From positions 28,121,291-28,185,290 of the forward strand of contig NW_022145604.1 in NCBI RefSeq assembly GCF_000002235.5: DNA of 64,000 nt, written 5' to 3'. The position numbers and the translations under genes are program-made. Source of the DNA: Strongylocentrotus purpuratus (lineage: Eukaryota > Echinodermata > Echinoidea > Camarodonta > Strongylocentrotidae). The notes under the pieces were generated by a model that saw nothing but the letters and a program-made list of their open reading frames with translations, had not been told where the DNA came from and ran no database searches. How positions within the stretch are numbered: the stretch's first letter is position 1; every line of letters begins with the position of its first letter. Of the stretch, positions 28,114-40,600 are shown one piece after another.

Positions 28114-31013
28114 ACAATGTTATATAAATAAGGGCTATTTAAAGTCAGAGGGCTACTATTCCAACGTTTTGGATAAAGAGGAACATCTCACTTTCCCATC
28201 AAAACAAATCTTGCATCACTAATGCTGTGCCTGGCCGAGTACATGCTTCATGCTTGCTGAAGATGACAGCTATTATGTTATCTGTTGCAAGTTTTTGATT
28301 AATAGAAAGCAGAATGAAGTTATTACATACACTCTATCAGTGGTGCAAGAAAAGTATCAATCCAAACGTGAGGAGTTCCTCTTTATTTAAGAGCTACCGG
28401 TACATGTATTCGTCAAAGTAAATAACGTTTGAATATTAATGCTCTAAGTTTGAATTCGTTTTATTTTGATATACAATGTACAGTATTGATCATATTAGTC
28501 ATTTGATTTATTTCAAAGATTTGTTAGTCATTATTTCAACATTGTGAGTACATGTAACTTTATATAAACTTTTGTACACCTATCTTATTTTTGTAGAAAT
28601 TAAGTAATGGCACTAATTACCACAAAAAAAGATGAAAGTTATGAGTTTAGCGTTTATGAAAATAGAGCATGACCTGATAATATTCAAACAATATACCCAG
28701 AATCGTCTTATATTGGGATACGCGGTACATTATATCTTACAAATTATATATGTAACTCAGTAGTTTTCTGCTTAAACTAATGTATATATTTTCAGCGTTT
28801 CTATGAAAATTAATGAAGTAAGCGGCGGAACCAGTAACCTTTTGCTTATATTACCTAGCTAGCTGTTGCAGTACTATACATAAAACTTTGCAAATTGACA
28901 ATTTTTCGCTAAGGCAATCTATATCTACTTTGGGGCAGAAAAGAAGATCAAAAGTAGTTCTTAACTCATAGCAGTAGTGATTCCTTTAAGTGCCTTTTTT
29001 CATTATCTTTTGACGAGAATGCTAAGAATTCCATATTAAACATGAGCAGGTGAGCAAAAACAAAACCAAAGAAATTCTGAGTTTATTTCTAATGCAATAC
29101 GTTGTGCCGTTCTCGAATGAGAGTGATTCAATTGTAACTAATCACTGAATTCTTTAAATTGGCAACGCAGTTATGAGTATAACATCTCTATTTTTGTGTA
29201 CAAATTGGCCAACTTTTGATTAAATTTTAATTTTATTAACATTGGTTTTTGCAATAAACATTTTAGTTTTTTGAAATTATGTAGGAAAATTTGATTAATC
29301 GCTGCCAACTTTTGAGAAGGGAAAAATTATTAAATTAAGAAAGAAAGAAGGAACTCTGAACTGCTATGGGTTGATATACATGTCCCACACTAACAATGTT
29401 TATCACTTTAATTCTTGATATATCGTTTTTCCATACTTAAATTAAACGACATGTATTTTATGTGTCAGTGAATGCAACTAAAGTGTAGAGAGAAAAAGAG
29501 ATGTCTTGTCTTCTTTAATAATGGAAATGATTCTTTTTTAATTTACATATTTTTGAGGAGATTAATCGTGCCATGTAGTGCATAGTTTTCATGTTCTTTT
29601 ATAGAACAAACCATGCATATGACATGCATGTATATAGATACCGGTAGTTGTAATAAAATGTGAGTGGACAAACGAGAAAGATGGGATGAAATCAGAGAGA
29701 CAAGAGAGAGACAGAAGCAAAGATGTGAAATTGAGTTTTGAGAACTAATCAAATGGCCAAATAGGTCTTACCCCCCCCCCCCCAAAAAAAAGATAAAGAT
29801 ATCGATTACAAACAATAAGTAAATACAACTGCTAATATTAATAACGGACAGGGAAGTGGAATTTAAAGATATTTTGAAATAGGAAGAAATAAAAACAGTG
29901 AGCTGATGATTTTACCCCCTTATTCTGTCTAAAAAAATTGTGATCAGAAAAACATATGGAAGCAAGTAAAACAAATACAAAAACTTAAAGAAGTTTCTGA
30001 AATTAGCTGCAATATTGACATAAAACAATATTAATTAAATTCATCATTAAAGCTGACAGTTATAAAATTGTTTTTGAGCAAGTAAGTCTCGCTTATACAT
30101 ATACATAGGGCATTGATCATTCTTTCATAATTTTTTGATTTCCAAAAGAAAATGTAAAAATTGAACGCGTCACTTGAATTGCGGTCTTTGAACGCTAGTG
30201 AAATATAAGGAAAAAAGGGGGATGGGGGACAGAAAGGCAATGCCGCTAGATCTGAATCCCATGCCAAAAGAGAGATCATGGAATTATTCTTTCCACCACT
30301 TTAATATGTTCTCGTCAGTTGAGAATGAGAGAGAGCCTTTAGTCGAAAGAAAACATTAGACTTCAGGCCCTTCTCTTTCTGAATTGACGCTGTTTAGTTG
30401 AGGGTATGAATAATTACAACCTTTGTCAACTATCATCATGTAAACTTTTGTTTTGCTATCCCCAGTTACCGTTGAGAAGGGTTCCCTGATGATAAGCTTC
30501 ATGTAAAAACAGGACATCACAAAAGTAACTGTCATGCACTTCATAGACATACTGTATGTATTCAATTTTCTTCCCTCATTCTGAAACACCAATAAAAATA
30601 CAACAAATACAAAAATATATAACTGAACACAGCACACGGCAAACGATTTAATTCTAACAAAACAACAAGTTGGAAAATAAAAAAACACACTCTTTAGTGC
30701 CTTTCTCATTTCTTCTCATGATATTCAAAAAGTCATACTAATTTCTCAAAAGATGAAATGTACTGTATCTTCTTTACATTGTAGATGTAAAAGTGACATT
30801 ATGTAACCTGAAGGACAATTCGAAAGATGACAACAACAAAACTGGTCTCTTTACCTTTAGTTGCTTGTTGTAAGGTTTTCTTTTGATTATGCCATTCTGA
30901 TAATTGCTATATGCTGGAGCTTCAAAACTGTTTACAACTATCCCTTTTTGCTAGTACCCAATCGTTTTTCTAAGAGTAATTTAACAATTGTACAGAAATT
31001 AGCCTTGTTGAGA
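28114..31013. other. Intergenic, one dispersed-repeat match
   Basis: 29010-29215 resembles 19945-20150 (GTTGTGCC, TTCTC/GTGAAT, GTGTACAAATTGGC), a diverged repeat pair. Otherwise there is no gene; the 117-codon open frame at 30356-30709 is hydrophobic and unsupported. Confidence 0.45.
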
Positions 31014-31220
31014 GAATAATGACGAAAATAATAATAATAACGAATATAATAATAATAATAATTATAGTATCAAAATAATTAAAAATGATATGCATAACAC
31101 CAATAGTACTACTACTAATAAAACAAATTATAATAATTGTAGTTATAATTACAATAAAAATAATAGCAGTAATAATAATTATAATAGTACTTCTTTTCGA
31201 CAACTACTACTACAAATATT
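31014..31220. repeat. AT-rich trinucleotide repeats (AAT/ACT)
   Basis: Interrupted AAT, ATA and ACT runs. Open frames over it are artefacts. A similar stretch lies at 32203-32395. Confidence 0.75.
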
Positions 31221-31326
31221 ACAACTTTAAATAATATGAAAAAACATTAAACTCTCTCTTACACATACACACACAGTAGTAATAGCAATATAACAACAAA
31301 AAAATCAACGTGAACATGTAGTATAT

Positions 31327-31349
31327 ACAGAGGCGTACGCAAGGGCGGT

Positions 31350-31402
<53 letters not shown>

Positions 31403-31532
31403 TACTGAGTAAAAAAATAAAATAATGTTCCTTAAACCCCCACCCCCCCCCCCCCTCAATGAGCGTAATATTGGTCAGCATGATTTTTTTTTTTTTGGGG
31501 GGGGGGGGGAGGGAGGAGGGGGAGGGGGGGCA
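31327..31532. repeat. Homopolymer cluster after an AGGCGTACGCA motif
   Basis: ACAGAGGCGTACGCAAGGGC is followed by 30 T, about 22 G, a C-run near 31440 and T/G runs at 31484-31530. A related inverted motif (CTGCGTACGCGCCTGT) sits at 27392-27408 next to C-runs at 27120-27306, suggesting a pair of related elements in opposite directions. Confidence 0.5.
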
Positions 31533-32202
31533 CAAAAGAAGAACAAAATATTGGGCAAAAAATGTTGGGATTGGGGGGAGATGGAAATTGTCTCTTTGTC
31601 TTGTGGGATAAGAGTGAATACAGGGAAAATTATCATTATGTAAATATCACAAAACTGCAATCACAGCCCTTCCACCATATGCACTTCAAAAGACAGCAGT
31701 CGCAAAATACATGTAGGCCTAGTTTGATGATTAATGACTTTAAAAAGCACTCGTCAGTATTAACAGCAAAGTGTATATCTCTGTGTACATAATATACCAC
31801 TACCTAACATCATAACAGTATAACATTCAAGAAGTATTTTATACATAATTCATAATCATAAAATCAAGGAAATGATATTACAACCCATTACAAAAGACAA
31901 TCACTGTCTCTCTCATATACCTACACCCACGCCCACACAAACACAAACGGCCAAACAAACCGAACTTCATCCCACTATAACAATACAGCATTGTTAACTT
32001 GTAGAAATAGGAAATATAACGATATCAACCTGATCAAGATGAACACAGGAATACTATTCATATACAAAGATGCAAGAAATTCAAATTGAAACTATTCCAC
32101 ATAGCAATTATTCCTCTTTGCTAGAACCTAATCGTTTTACTAAAATTCATCAAACAATTTTATACGATTAGCCTCCATGACAGAATTATTGAAAATAATT
32201 TT

Positions 32203-32395
32203 TAAAAAAAATAATAATAATAATTATAGTAGTAGTGATGATAATAATAATAAAACAAATGAATATAGTAATACTACTACTAAAAACAAAAATAATTATA
32301 GCAGTAGTGACGATAATAATAATAATAATAATGATATTTATAATGATAATCAATATATTTCTACTACCAAAACTACTACTACAAATAATATACAA
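32203..32395. repeat. AAT/ACT trinucleotide repeats
   Basis: Interrupted AAT, AGT and ACT units. Both strands show open frames that are not genes. Confidence 0.75.
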
Positions 32396-33171
32396 AAATT
32401 ACTGGCACTACCAGTAATACATGTACTAACAAAGATTTGATATAACAGCCCCTTTTTGTGTGTGAATATTATTCATTGCCTTCCATTCAACATATTCATA
32501 GGAAACTAAATTACATTTTATAGATAATATAAAAAACAAGCTCATACGTTTCAATGATATGACAAATAATGACAGAATGGAAACAATATAACATAAAATA
32601 CCTCCCCCCCCCCCCCCACCCCCAGAAAAAAAACACCCTATGTATATTTCTGTTTTGTTCTTAATACAGTTTGTTTATATCTCATTAAACAATTCCATAG
32701 AGAAAAAACAAAACAAACAATCCATTCTATAACGATGAATGGAAACATAGGGATACTAATAATAAACAAATAATCAAGGAATGGAACAATATAACATGAA
32801 ATTAAAGAAAACATTAAATATAAACACACGCACATCCTGCTCACTGGAAGAAAAAAACTCCAGTCAGTTTTAATATTTCTACCACTTCTGCCCACTTCTG
32901 CAAATGTAAACTTAGTTTAAGACCTTGTGTTGCTATCTCCTTTTTTTCATCCCTATATATTATGTACTTCAACTGGCAGAGGTATTATTAAGTTTGCTCT
33001 AGCCCGATAAATCATTTTTTTAATCAAGAAAATAACTGGTCTTAAAGCATCTAACTATTTGGGAGTTTCCTAAAATTCCGACATGGATATCCTACCAATC
33101 TGCATTTCTAAGTTCCACTAATTCTTACATCTTGATAGTATCATGACATCAAAACTGTACATAAAGGTCGG

Positions 33172-33599
33172 GTGACATCCAAATATAAGTTGATTCCTGT
33201 TGATGTGCAGGGCTTCATACAACTGATATTTTGTTATTCAAACATCTAAATATATTTCATTCATTTTTTGATATTTCTAAAAATAATTTTCTCAGACCTG
33301 CTAAGCTCCACCCTAAAAAAATGCTCTAGATCTGATTAATCTTGTGACATCATCTGTCAATCATTAGTGGGCTCACAAGAGACAGTTGTATGTAATTTCT
33401 CCCAGCTCAGCACATCCATGCTCACAAAAGAATTGCATTCTTTCATACAATCCCTTCACATTAACTTTCTTTTCCTGGTCATGATACAGCTCGTCTGACA
33501 TAGCAACTCCTATGTTGGTATTGTATGCTCGATTGTACAAAATATGAGTTGTATGCAGCCCTGCACATCAACAGGAATCTACTTATATTTGGATGTCAC
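33172..33599. mobile_element. 428 bp inverted-repeat element, intergenic
   Basis: Arms of about 63 bp match at about 60 positions, from GTGACATCCAAATATAAGT inward through GATTCCTGTTGATGTGCAGG. About 300 bp lie between them. The target duplication is unclear. Confidence 0.62.
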
Positions 33600-33889
33600 A
33601 GTTCCAAAACAAATGCGAATATATTTCTGCACTTTGTTCACAGAGAGAACACTCGTCATCACCAACAAAACCAATCTTAAATAAATACTCCTTTGTGTAC
33701 ATCGCCCCACAAAGTAATTTGTATTGAAATTCTCTTTGTTCCCTAATAAGACTGTCGTGACTCTAGGCCTCACAAAAATATCTCATATATTCTTGTTTGT
33801 GAAGTCAAAATCATTGTGGCCATCTCATATCTGTAAGCTATATAAATGTTGTAGATTTGTTACAAAATATTCCTTAATAAACACAATGA

Positions 33890-33930
33890 CTCTCTCTCTC
33901 TCTCTCACACACACACTCACACAAGCACAC
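33890..33930. repeat. CT/CA microsatellite
   Basis: A CTCTCT run followed by CACACA units, intergenic. Confidence 0.75.
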
Positions 33931-34375
33931 ACGCCAATACAATTGTAATAGCATCCCACTATACAAATACATACAGCAGTAGATGCATACATATGTATGT
34001 GTGTTGAATTTTTATGGTAACTTTATGTTCGAGTTATCTATGGTAGGTTAGCCAAATGTAGTGGCATGAAAAGATGCATCCAGAGCACAAAATGCATAAC
34101 TGTTGGAAATCGTAGTTTTTTCACACAGACGTAGGACCCCATTATAAGAATATGCAGCTGGTAACTGCAGAAACCATCTGGATGTGGCTATACTGTATAC
34201 AATCAGATATTTAAAAAAAACAGAATTAACAAACATCACTAACTAGTATGTCTTTTGCTCTCTGGACGCATATTTTGGTGCCACAGTTTGCTTAGTTACC
34301 TAAGTTTTGTGATCAATAGATATATTGTTTCACATAATTGTTGAAAATTCTGACTATCATGATGACATTAATTGT
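33930..34375. other. Downstream of gene 2 stop: likely 3' UTR, nothing else
   Basis: No gene or repeat recognised; no strong poly(A) signal in the gene 2 direction. Confidence 0.4.
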
Positions 34376-34604
34376 TTATTCGTCAACCTCAAAGTTTGTT
34401 CTGAAATTCTCAACTGGGGTCTGACAGTAGGGCGCTGATTCGTTATCAACTTGATCACAAGAGCTAGACATGAAGCCATGTTGTTCAGTATATACATTGT
34501 CCTGACCAATGCCTACATGGGGGTTGGAACTCTCCCTGGAATCTTCAATTTCATACATGGGAAGATGTGGTGTAGGGGTAATAGACGAAGACCTTTTGGT
34601 GTAT
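34376..34604 (-). CDS. Gene 2 last exon: cytoplasmic tail and stop
   Basis: It joins in phase 2 (AG|A = Arg) and encodes [20 protein letters not shown] to [10 protein letters not shown], then TAA at 34376-34378. Tyrosines occur in PMYEIED, DNVYTEQ and APYCQTP, possible phosphorylation or sorting sites. The 1.4 kb intron before it holds a tandem repeat (34986-35220). No strong AATAAA was seen just downstream. Confidence 0.85.
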
Positions 34605-37600
34605 CTGAAAATAGAATCATTCAAAATTAATTACATGTACTTAATCAATCATTTTAAACAGTGTAGATTTTAAAAGACATTCATAAATTCTGAGTAATAG
34701 ACTACGAAAGCTTTATGCTACTATGTGCACATGCCATTAAAAGTACTGCAAATGTATATACATGTGAAGGGTCTTGTCTCCATAATAACACATGTATTTC
34801 CTCAGACCTGTTTTGGTATATATTGTGTAATTGCATACAATTGCCGGTTCACAGGTATAATTGTTGAAAGCTGGTCACACCAGCAGCCCCTGCAAGGAGA
34901 GCCCCAAATAGACCAATCAAAATGGTTCGCTGCTGCTCAGATGATGTAATGTATCACTAATCTATTACAAAAACACATTACGAAAAGCTCTCGTTAAAAC
35001 TATACCCCACCACTATAGCACAGCAGTCATGTAATCTGGTGGGGTAGCACTGCCCCAGATTCGTTTCTCTCGTTAAAACTTTGTAATCTGGTGGGGTAGC
35101 AATACCCCAGTTTCGTTTCTCTCGTTAAAACTTTGAGAGAGCTACTACTATTACACAGGCACCAATTGGAATCTGATGGGGTCTCACTACCCCACTTTCA
35201 ATTCTCTCGTTAAAAACTTGGACAGAGCCTTGAGGCTCTGAGTGAGAGATTAAGATATTGGATTGCAGCTGACTCTACATCATCTTACGTAATACTAGTG
35301 TAAACAAACTCTTACTGGGGTCTGCCTGAAAGGAAATGAGAAGTAGGAAATAAGTATTTTACTTGTTTTAAGATATTTTTATGTCCTAAAGTCACTAATA
35401 ATTTAGATGAAGACCAAATGAAAGTTCGAACGAAGCAAAATGACCCATAATTGGCGATATAACAACAATTTTAACTCTGGCAGCGAACCCCTGCATGTGT
35501 CTCTTTCTCCCTTCTCCCTTCCTTTCCCCTTGTATCATGCTTATCTCTCTCTCGCTATCACCTCATCAAGGTCTCGGTGGGGGTGGATTACAGCGCTAGT
35601 GTTTTTAATTAGGGCTTATCACAATCTCAGCTCTAGTACAAGTAGAAATGGTGAAAGTCAAATGGGGGTTTCAATTTTAAACGACGAGTTTTCGTCATGA
35701 AAAGTAATTGGGCATTTCTATTAAACACATGTAACATAAGAAATTTGAGAAAGACACAATAATAATAATAATATTCTGTTATATAGCGCTCAATACATTG
35801 ATATAACGATGTGCCTAAGCGCTTTACAGATATAGTATTACCGGTCATTGGATTCAAGTTTACCCGCACACAATGTGTGCACATTTTCCACTCCCTGGGG
35901 AGCATTCCAGCCAGTTGCCATTTTACAAGCGCACACTTGCTCGTCCAACCACATGAACTTTTACATCCTACAAGGTAATGGTATGGAATTTTCTGAATCA
36001 TTAACATTTCAAATTTCCATTAAAATACATGAAACATCACATGTACCTATTATTTTTCTTTTTGTAGCAAGAAGCCGCTGCAAGAGAAATGACCAAGAGG
36101 ACTAAGATGACAACAACAACAATCACAACAATTGTGACTAAGTTGTTCTGGCCTGTAATAAATGGACTTCCTGGTTCCTGTGGATCTGAAAGTAAAAAAA
36201 GAAAATATATAGCATTTACAGATTCATCAAAAGTATTAAATAGTATAAGTACTTGTCTTCAATGAATTGTTGCAACAATCATGTTAAAGAGAAGGCTGAG
36301 TTCTGGGAAGATGTGAAAAATAATTTGTGAGCATTACTCATTCTTATTATGCAAGTGTGGAAGAACATCAGTTAAGACATGTTCCCTGAAAAGCATGGCT
36401 CTTCAAATGCCTTCATATTCTAAATATGCATGTAACATCGTAAAAATCGGGGGCCGGCTTTTTACGCCACGTGTTCGTGTAGTCCCATATACATCTTTCT
36501 GTGCAAGTGTTTGTAACTTTACCAAGATTTGGCCAAATTTCTTATCATTTTGATGATTCCAGAACCTTGCAATACACACAAATGCTAGATGATCAACCTT
36601 TTCTGGTCGGTTCCCCACCGTTTCTTTCACAATGCAATCGCATGACTAGAACTCAACTTCATCTTTAATGCCACATTTATGAATACTGGTATATAACATC
36701 TACATGTATACATGTATCATATTGTACAATATGTTCTTGGAACTTAGTGCAACTACATATAAATAACCATAAAGAACTACCTGTAATCCCTTTATCATGT
36801 TTATACTCTCAATCAATTCAATTTAGTTTATTTGTTTAATATATGGAAATGTTACATGGGATTTTGTTGGCAAGCAATACAAATACATATATGAACAACA
36901 AAAACGGTAATAACCAAATATTAGTGAAAAATGTACATAGGCGTTGACATCTTAGACATTTAAGTAAAATTACCCATAGAATGAGCACTAAGAAAGAGTA
37001 AAATGAGAAAGAAGCTGATAGAGGAAGAAGGAAACGAACCAGAAGAAGGGGAAGGATATCTAGAGAAAGGGAAAGAGAGCTTATGTGAAGTAAAGAACAG
37101 AGAAGTAGGGACAGTTGTAAGAAGAAAGAGAGAATATCACGGAATGATAAAGGTATTGAACAAGACGATTATGAATTCCCACTATCAAATAAGTTAACAC
37201 TTTCTTATATTGACATAAAAGTGCAACAGAAGACAATAAAGAAAAAGATGTGATAAGAAAGAACCAGGAAAGAAGGGGGAAAAAAAAGGAAAATTGACAT
37301 AGAAAGTATAAGAATGTATACATTTTTATATAGCAACATCATAAGCAGCATTAGCGTTCTATTGAAACATGACAAAACGACAGTATTATCCCTTTGCATA
37401 GTTAATGTACAATATCAGCAGAGGTACATGTACCAATTAAAGTACTCATCTCCAATCGATTCTATGTAGTGCATTTTGTCTGTTGTGGGGCTTGGAGCAT
37501 CTCCAAACTTCCTCAATAAGAAGACAATTCAGTTTACTATAATCATAATAAACTAGAATGAACACAAACAATGGCTAAACTGTGTGTGCACCTACCTTGT

Positions 37601-40600
37601 ACAACTTAAAATGAGGCAAAATATGTACGGCTTGAGATAAAAATGCATAGTACTGTGAATTTCTTTTTTAATCTACAATTTCTTTTGAGACAGCACAATA
37701 TTCATTGTTAGTCATCGATTTGATGCCATGGTTAGGACTTCGGGTGTATGTTTTACCAGTCATAAATTATTGAAAGAAAATCTTTAAAGACTGCTTGTAT
37801 ATACCTGTACAGTTTGCAAGACTGTCTGAACTTTCATTAAGAGTAATCAGGTTGCTAGGACATAGGATGCAGGATTCCTCACGATGATTGGTCTGGTCTT
37901 GATAGGTGTTTAGAGGACATGGAGTACATGATGAACTTTCCAGATAGCTCCCTGGCATGCATGACACTGCACAAATAAATCAATTACATGACAAATGAAT
38001 ATACATTAGTTTACAAGTTGTTCACGGGTAACTTTCAAGATTATCTGCGACCTGATTGGTACAAAGCCACTGACATCTTTAAAATCCCTCATGAAAATGT
38101 GGTCCGCCAGACTTGTCAAGAAGCTTTGCTGCCCGTTACTGATATTCTAAACGCATCTTTTAGTCAGTCCCTTGTACCAGAGTGGTGGAAGAGAGTGCAT
38201 GTTGTTCCTATTCCTAAGACATCTCAAGCATCAATCAATAACCTCAGACCAGTATCTTTGACTGATCATTTTGCCAAGATAGCCGAAATATTCATTGCTA
38301 AATGGACTTTCAGCAACATGGAGAGCACCATAGACCCAGCACAATTCGGGAACATGAGGGCTATATCCACCTCTCACTACTTGATTGATCTCATACAAAT
38401 GATTCACAGCAATGCTGACCAGCCTAAAATCATTACTACAATGGTGACAACAAACTAGATAGGATAGACCACAGTATAGCTGTCCTCAAACTGCTCCAGA
38501 TGAACGTCTGTCCTGGTGCTGTAGCATAGATAGCGAACTTTCTCACCAAACGACAACAGAGGATGAAATATCAAACAACGCTCTCTGATTCGCTGAAAGT
38601 TTCTGCAGGGGCTCCACAAGGGACTATACTTGGACCTATTATTTTCCTGGCAATCATCAACGAGGCATGTAGGGAGCCACCGTCGTCTTACTGGAATGAT
38701 CTGTGGATGACCCAACAATGCTAGAATGCAGATAATCCCCATCGCCACCTAATATCCAGTCAAGTGTGAACACATTCCACACAAAAGTGATACTAAATGA
38801 TTCAGGATAAAACACTCTTTCATAAGATGTATAATACTTTACTGTTCATAGATGATTGTTAAAATAATTAGCAATTTTCTAGGTGTAAACTTTTTTTTTG
38901 ACTCACACTGTATACACCCAAGCCCTGATTATCAACTCAGCATCAAAATAATAATCCCATACATAATGTCAAAAATCGATGATTGAATATATTTTTTGTC
39001 TCCTTACCAAGACAGTCAGTACTTTGTGAAGATCCATTCTGGATGGTAATCATTCCTGGAGCACATGGAATACATTCTTGTTCTTGGTGCACATCAAGAT
39101 CTAAGAATGTGTTGAGTAGACACGGTGGGCATTGTGGATTGGTCTTGTTTGACAGATCCACGTAATGCCCTGCATTACACACCGCTAAAAAGATACATGA
39201 AATGTAAAATACATAAATGTACCTCTCTAATAGCATTTGATGACAACAGATTTTTCATTATGTTTTCAACGTAATTTGAACATATATGTAGGCTTACAAT
39301 GGGCATTGGCACTCACTTATCAATCATTAGCCTGTTCGTTTCCCCTTGCAATGATACACCATTATCTGTTGGTTCTTGGTTCTCAACACTGGAAATAGAT
39401 GCTTACATTAATAATTCATGCTTCCATTACCCAGGCAAAACAATATACACAAAATATTGGGTTTAAATCATACTTTTTGTACTCTTTCTTCAATGAAAAA
39501 CCAATGAAAATGTCATCACATGTCCCAAAAATTGCATGTGATGCATTATTGATAATAATAATAATAATAAAAACGTTACTTATAAAGCGCTTACCACCGA
39601 AGTCTCTAATTATTTTTTATTAAAGCAAACCCATTCCATTACAAAATACTAATAGTAATCAGTGTGAAAGTGACAAATCCAGGTAGAGAGGATGAATATT
39701 CAGTGGGCTAACTTTTCATAAAAGACAACAGAAAAAAGAACAAGGTTAATTAGGCGGGAATGGGGACAACAGAATAAAGGTCAGAGAGACTCACCAACAC
39801 AGTCAGAAGCATTTGTTGCACCTGGTTCCAGAGTTATGTATCCAGTGGGACAAGGGAAACAGCTTTCTTGTCCAGTTTCGTTTTGGTAAGTATCGAGAGG
39901 GCACTGAATACATGTAGTGTTACTAGGATCTGACCAAACATCTTGGTAATGACCAAGTGGACATGGTTCTGTATATTAAGAAAATAAGAAAGGAAGGAAG
40001 TGATTACAATCAGATTAAAATTCTTTAAGGAAATAGCATGCATTAATTAAGGTGACTTACAGAATGATCCAGAATGATTCGGACTCAAGTTTACACTTAC
40101 ATGCACATAGTTATGTACATTTACATGCCTGTTACTAATTATAGCTTATTGAGAAAGCCTTAACTTATACATGTATGTATGCTGGCCTTCTTTTGGTCAA
40201 TTGTTAACTTTGGTGAGAAGTTAAACGGTAAAGCCTGCTTATATGAATGTATATAGCAGGATTTTACTTCGGAGTCATTCCCTTATTCAGGCAAGCAATC
40301 ACTGCATCTGTCTGAATCTAGAGTAGTGCTTTTTTCAGAACTGTGACAGTGTTTGTACGCTGACTGTTATGAATCTGCATGTTCAGTATCCTTGATGTAC
40401 TCGACAAGACGTCTGAGCATCAGTCGCTCTTTGATCTTAGCATGAAACTGTACAGGTACAGGTAGAGGTGTTGTGGTCGAGTGGATATGTCACTGGAACG
40501 TGTCTCACATGGTCCGCGATTCCGAGTCTCACATGGTCTGCAGTTCCCAGTCTCGCTGCAGCACTAATGTCCTTTGGCAAGATATTAATCTAATTTTGCC

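Noticed and set aside
30356-30709. 117-codon open frame on the minus strand
   Set aside because: Hydrophobic, no domain, no splice context, in an AT-rich intergenic stretch.
35316-35325. 10-base micro-exon of gene 2 (minus strand, perfect AG and GTAAG borders)
   Set aside because: Including it shifts the frame and truncates the tail; skipping it joins the flanking exons perfectly in phase 2. Could be a rare alternative form, but nothing supports it.
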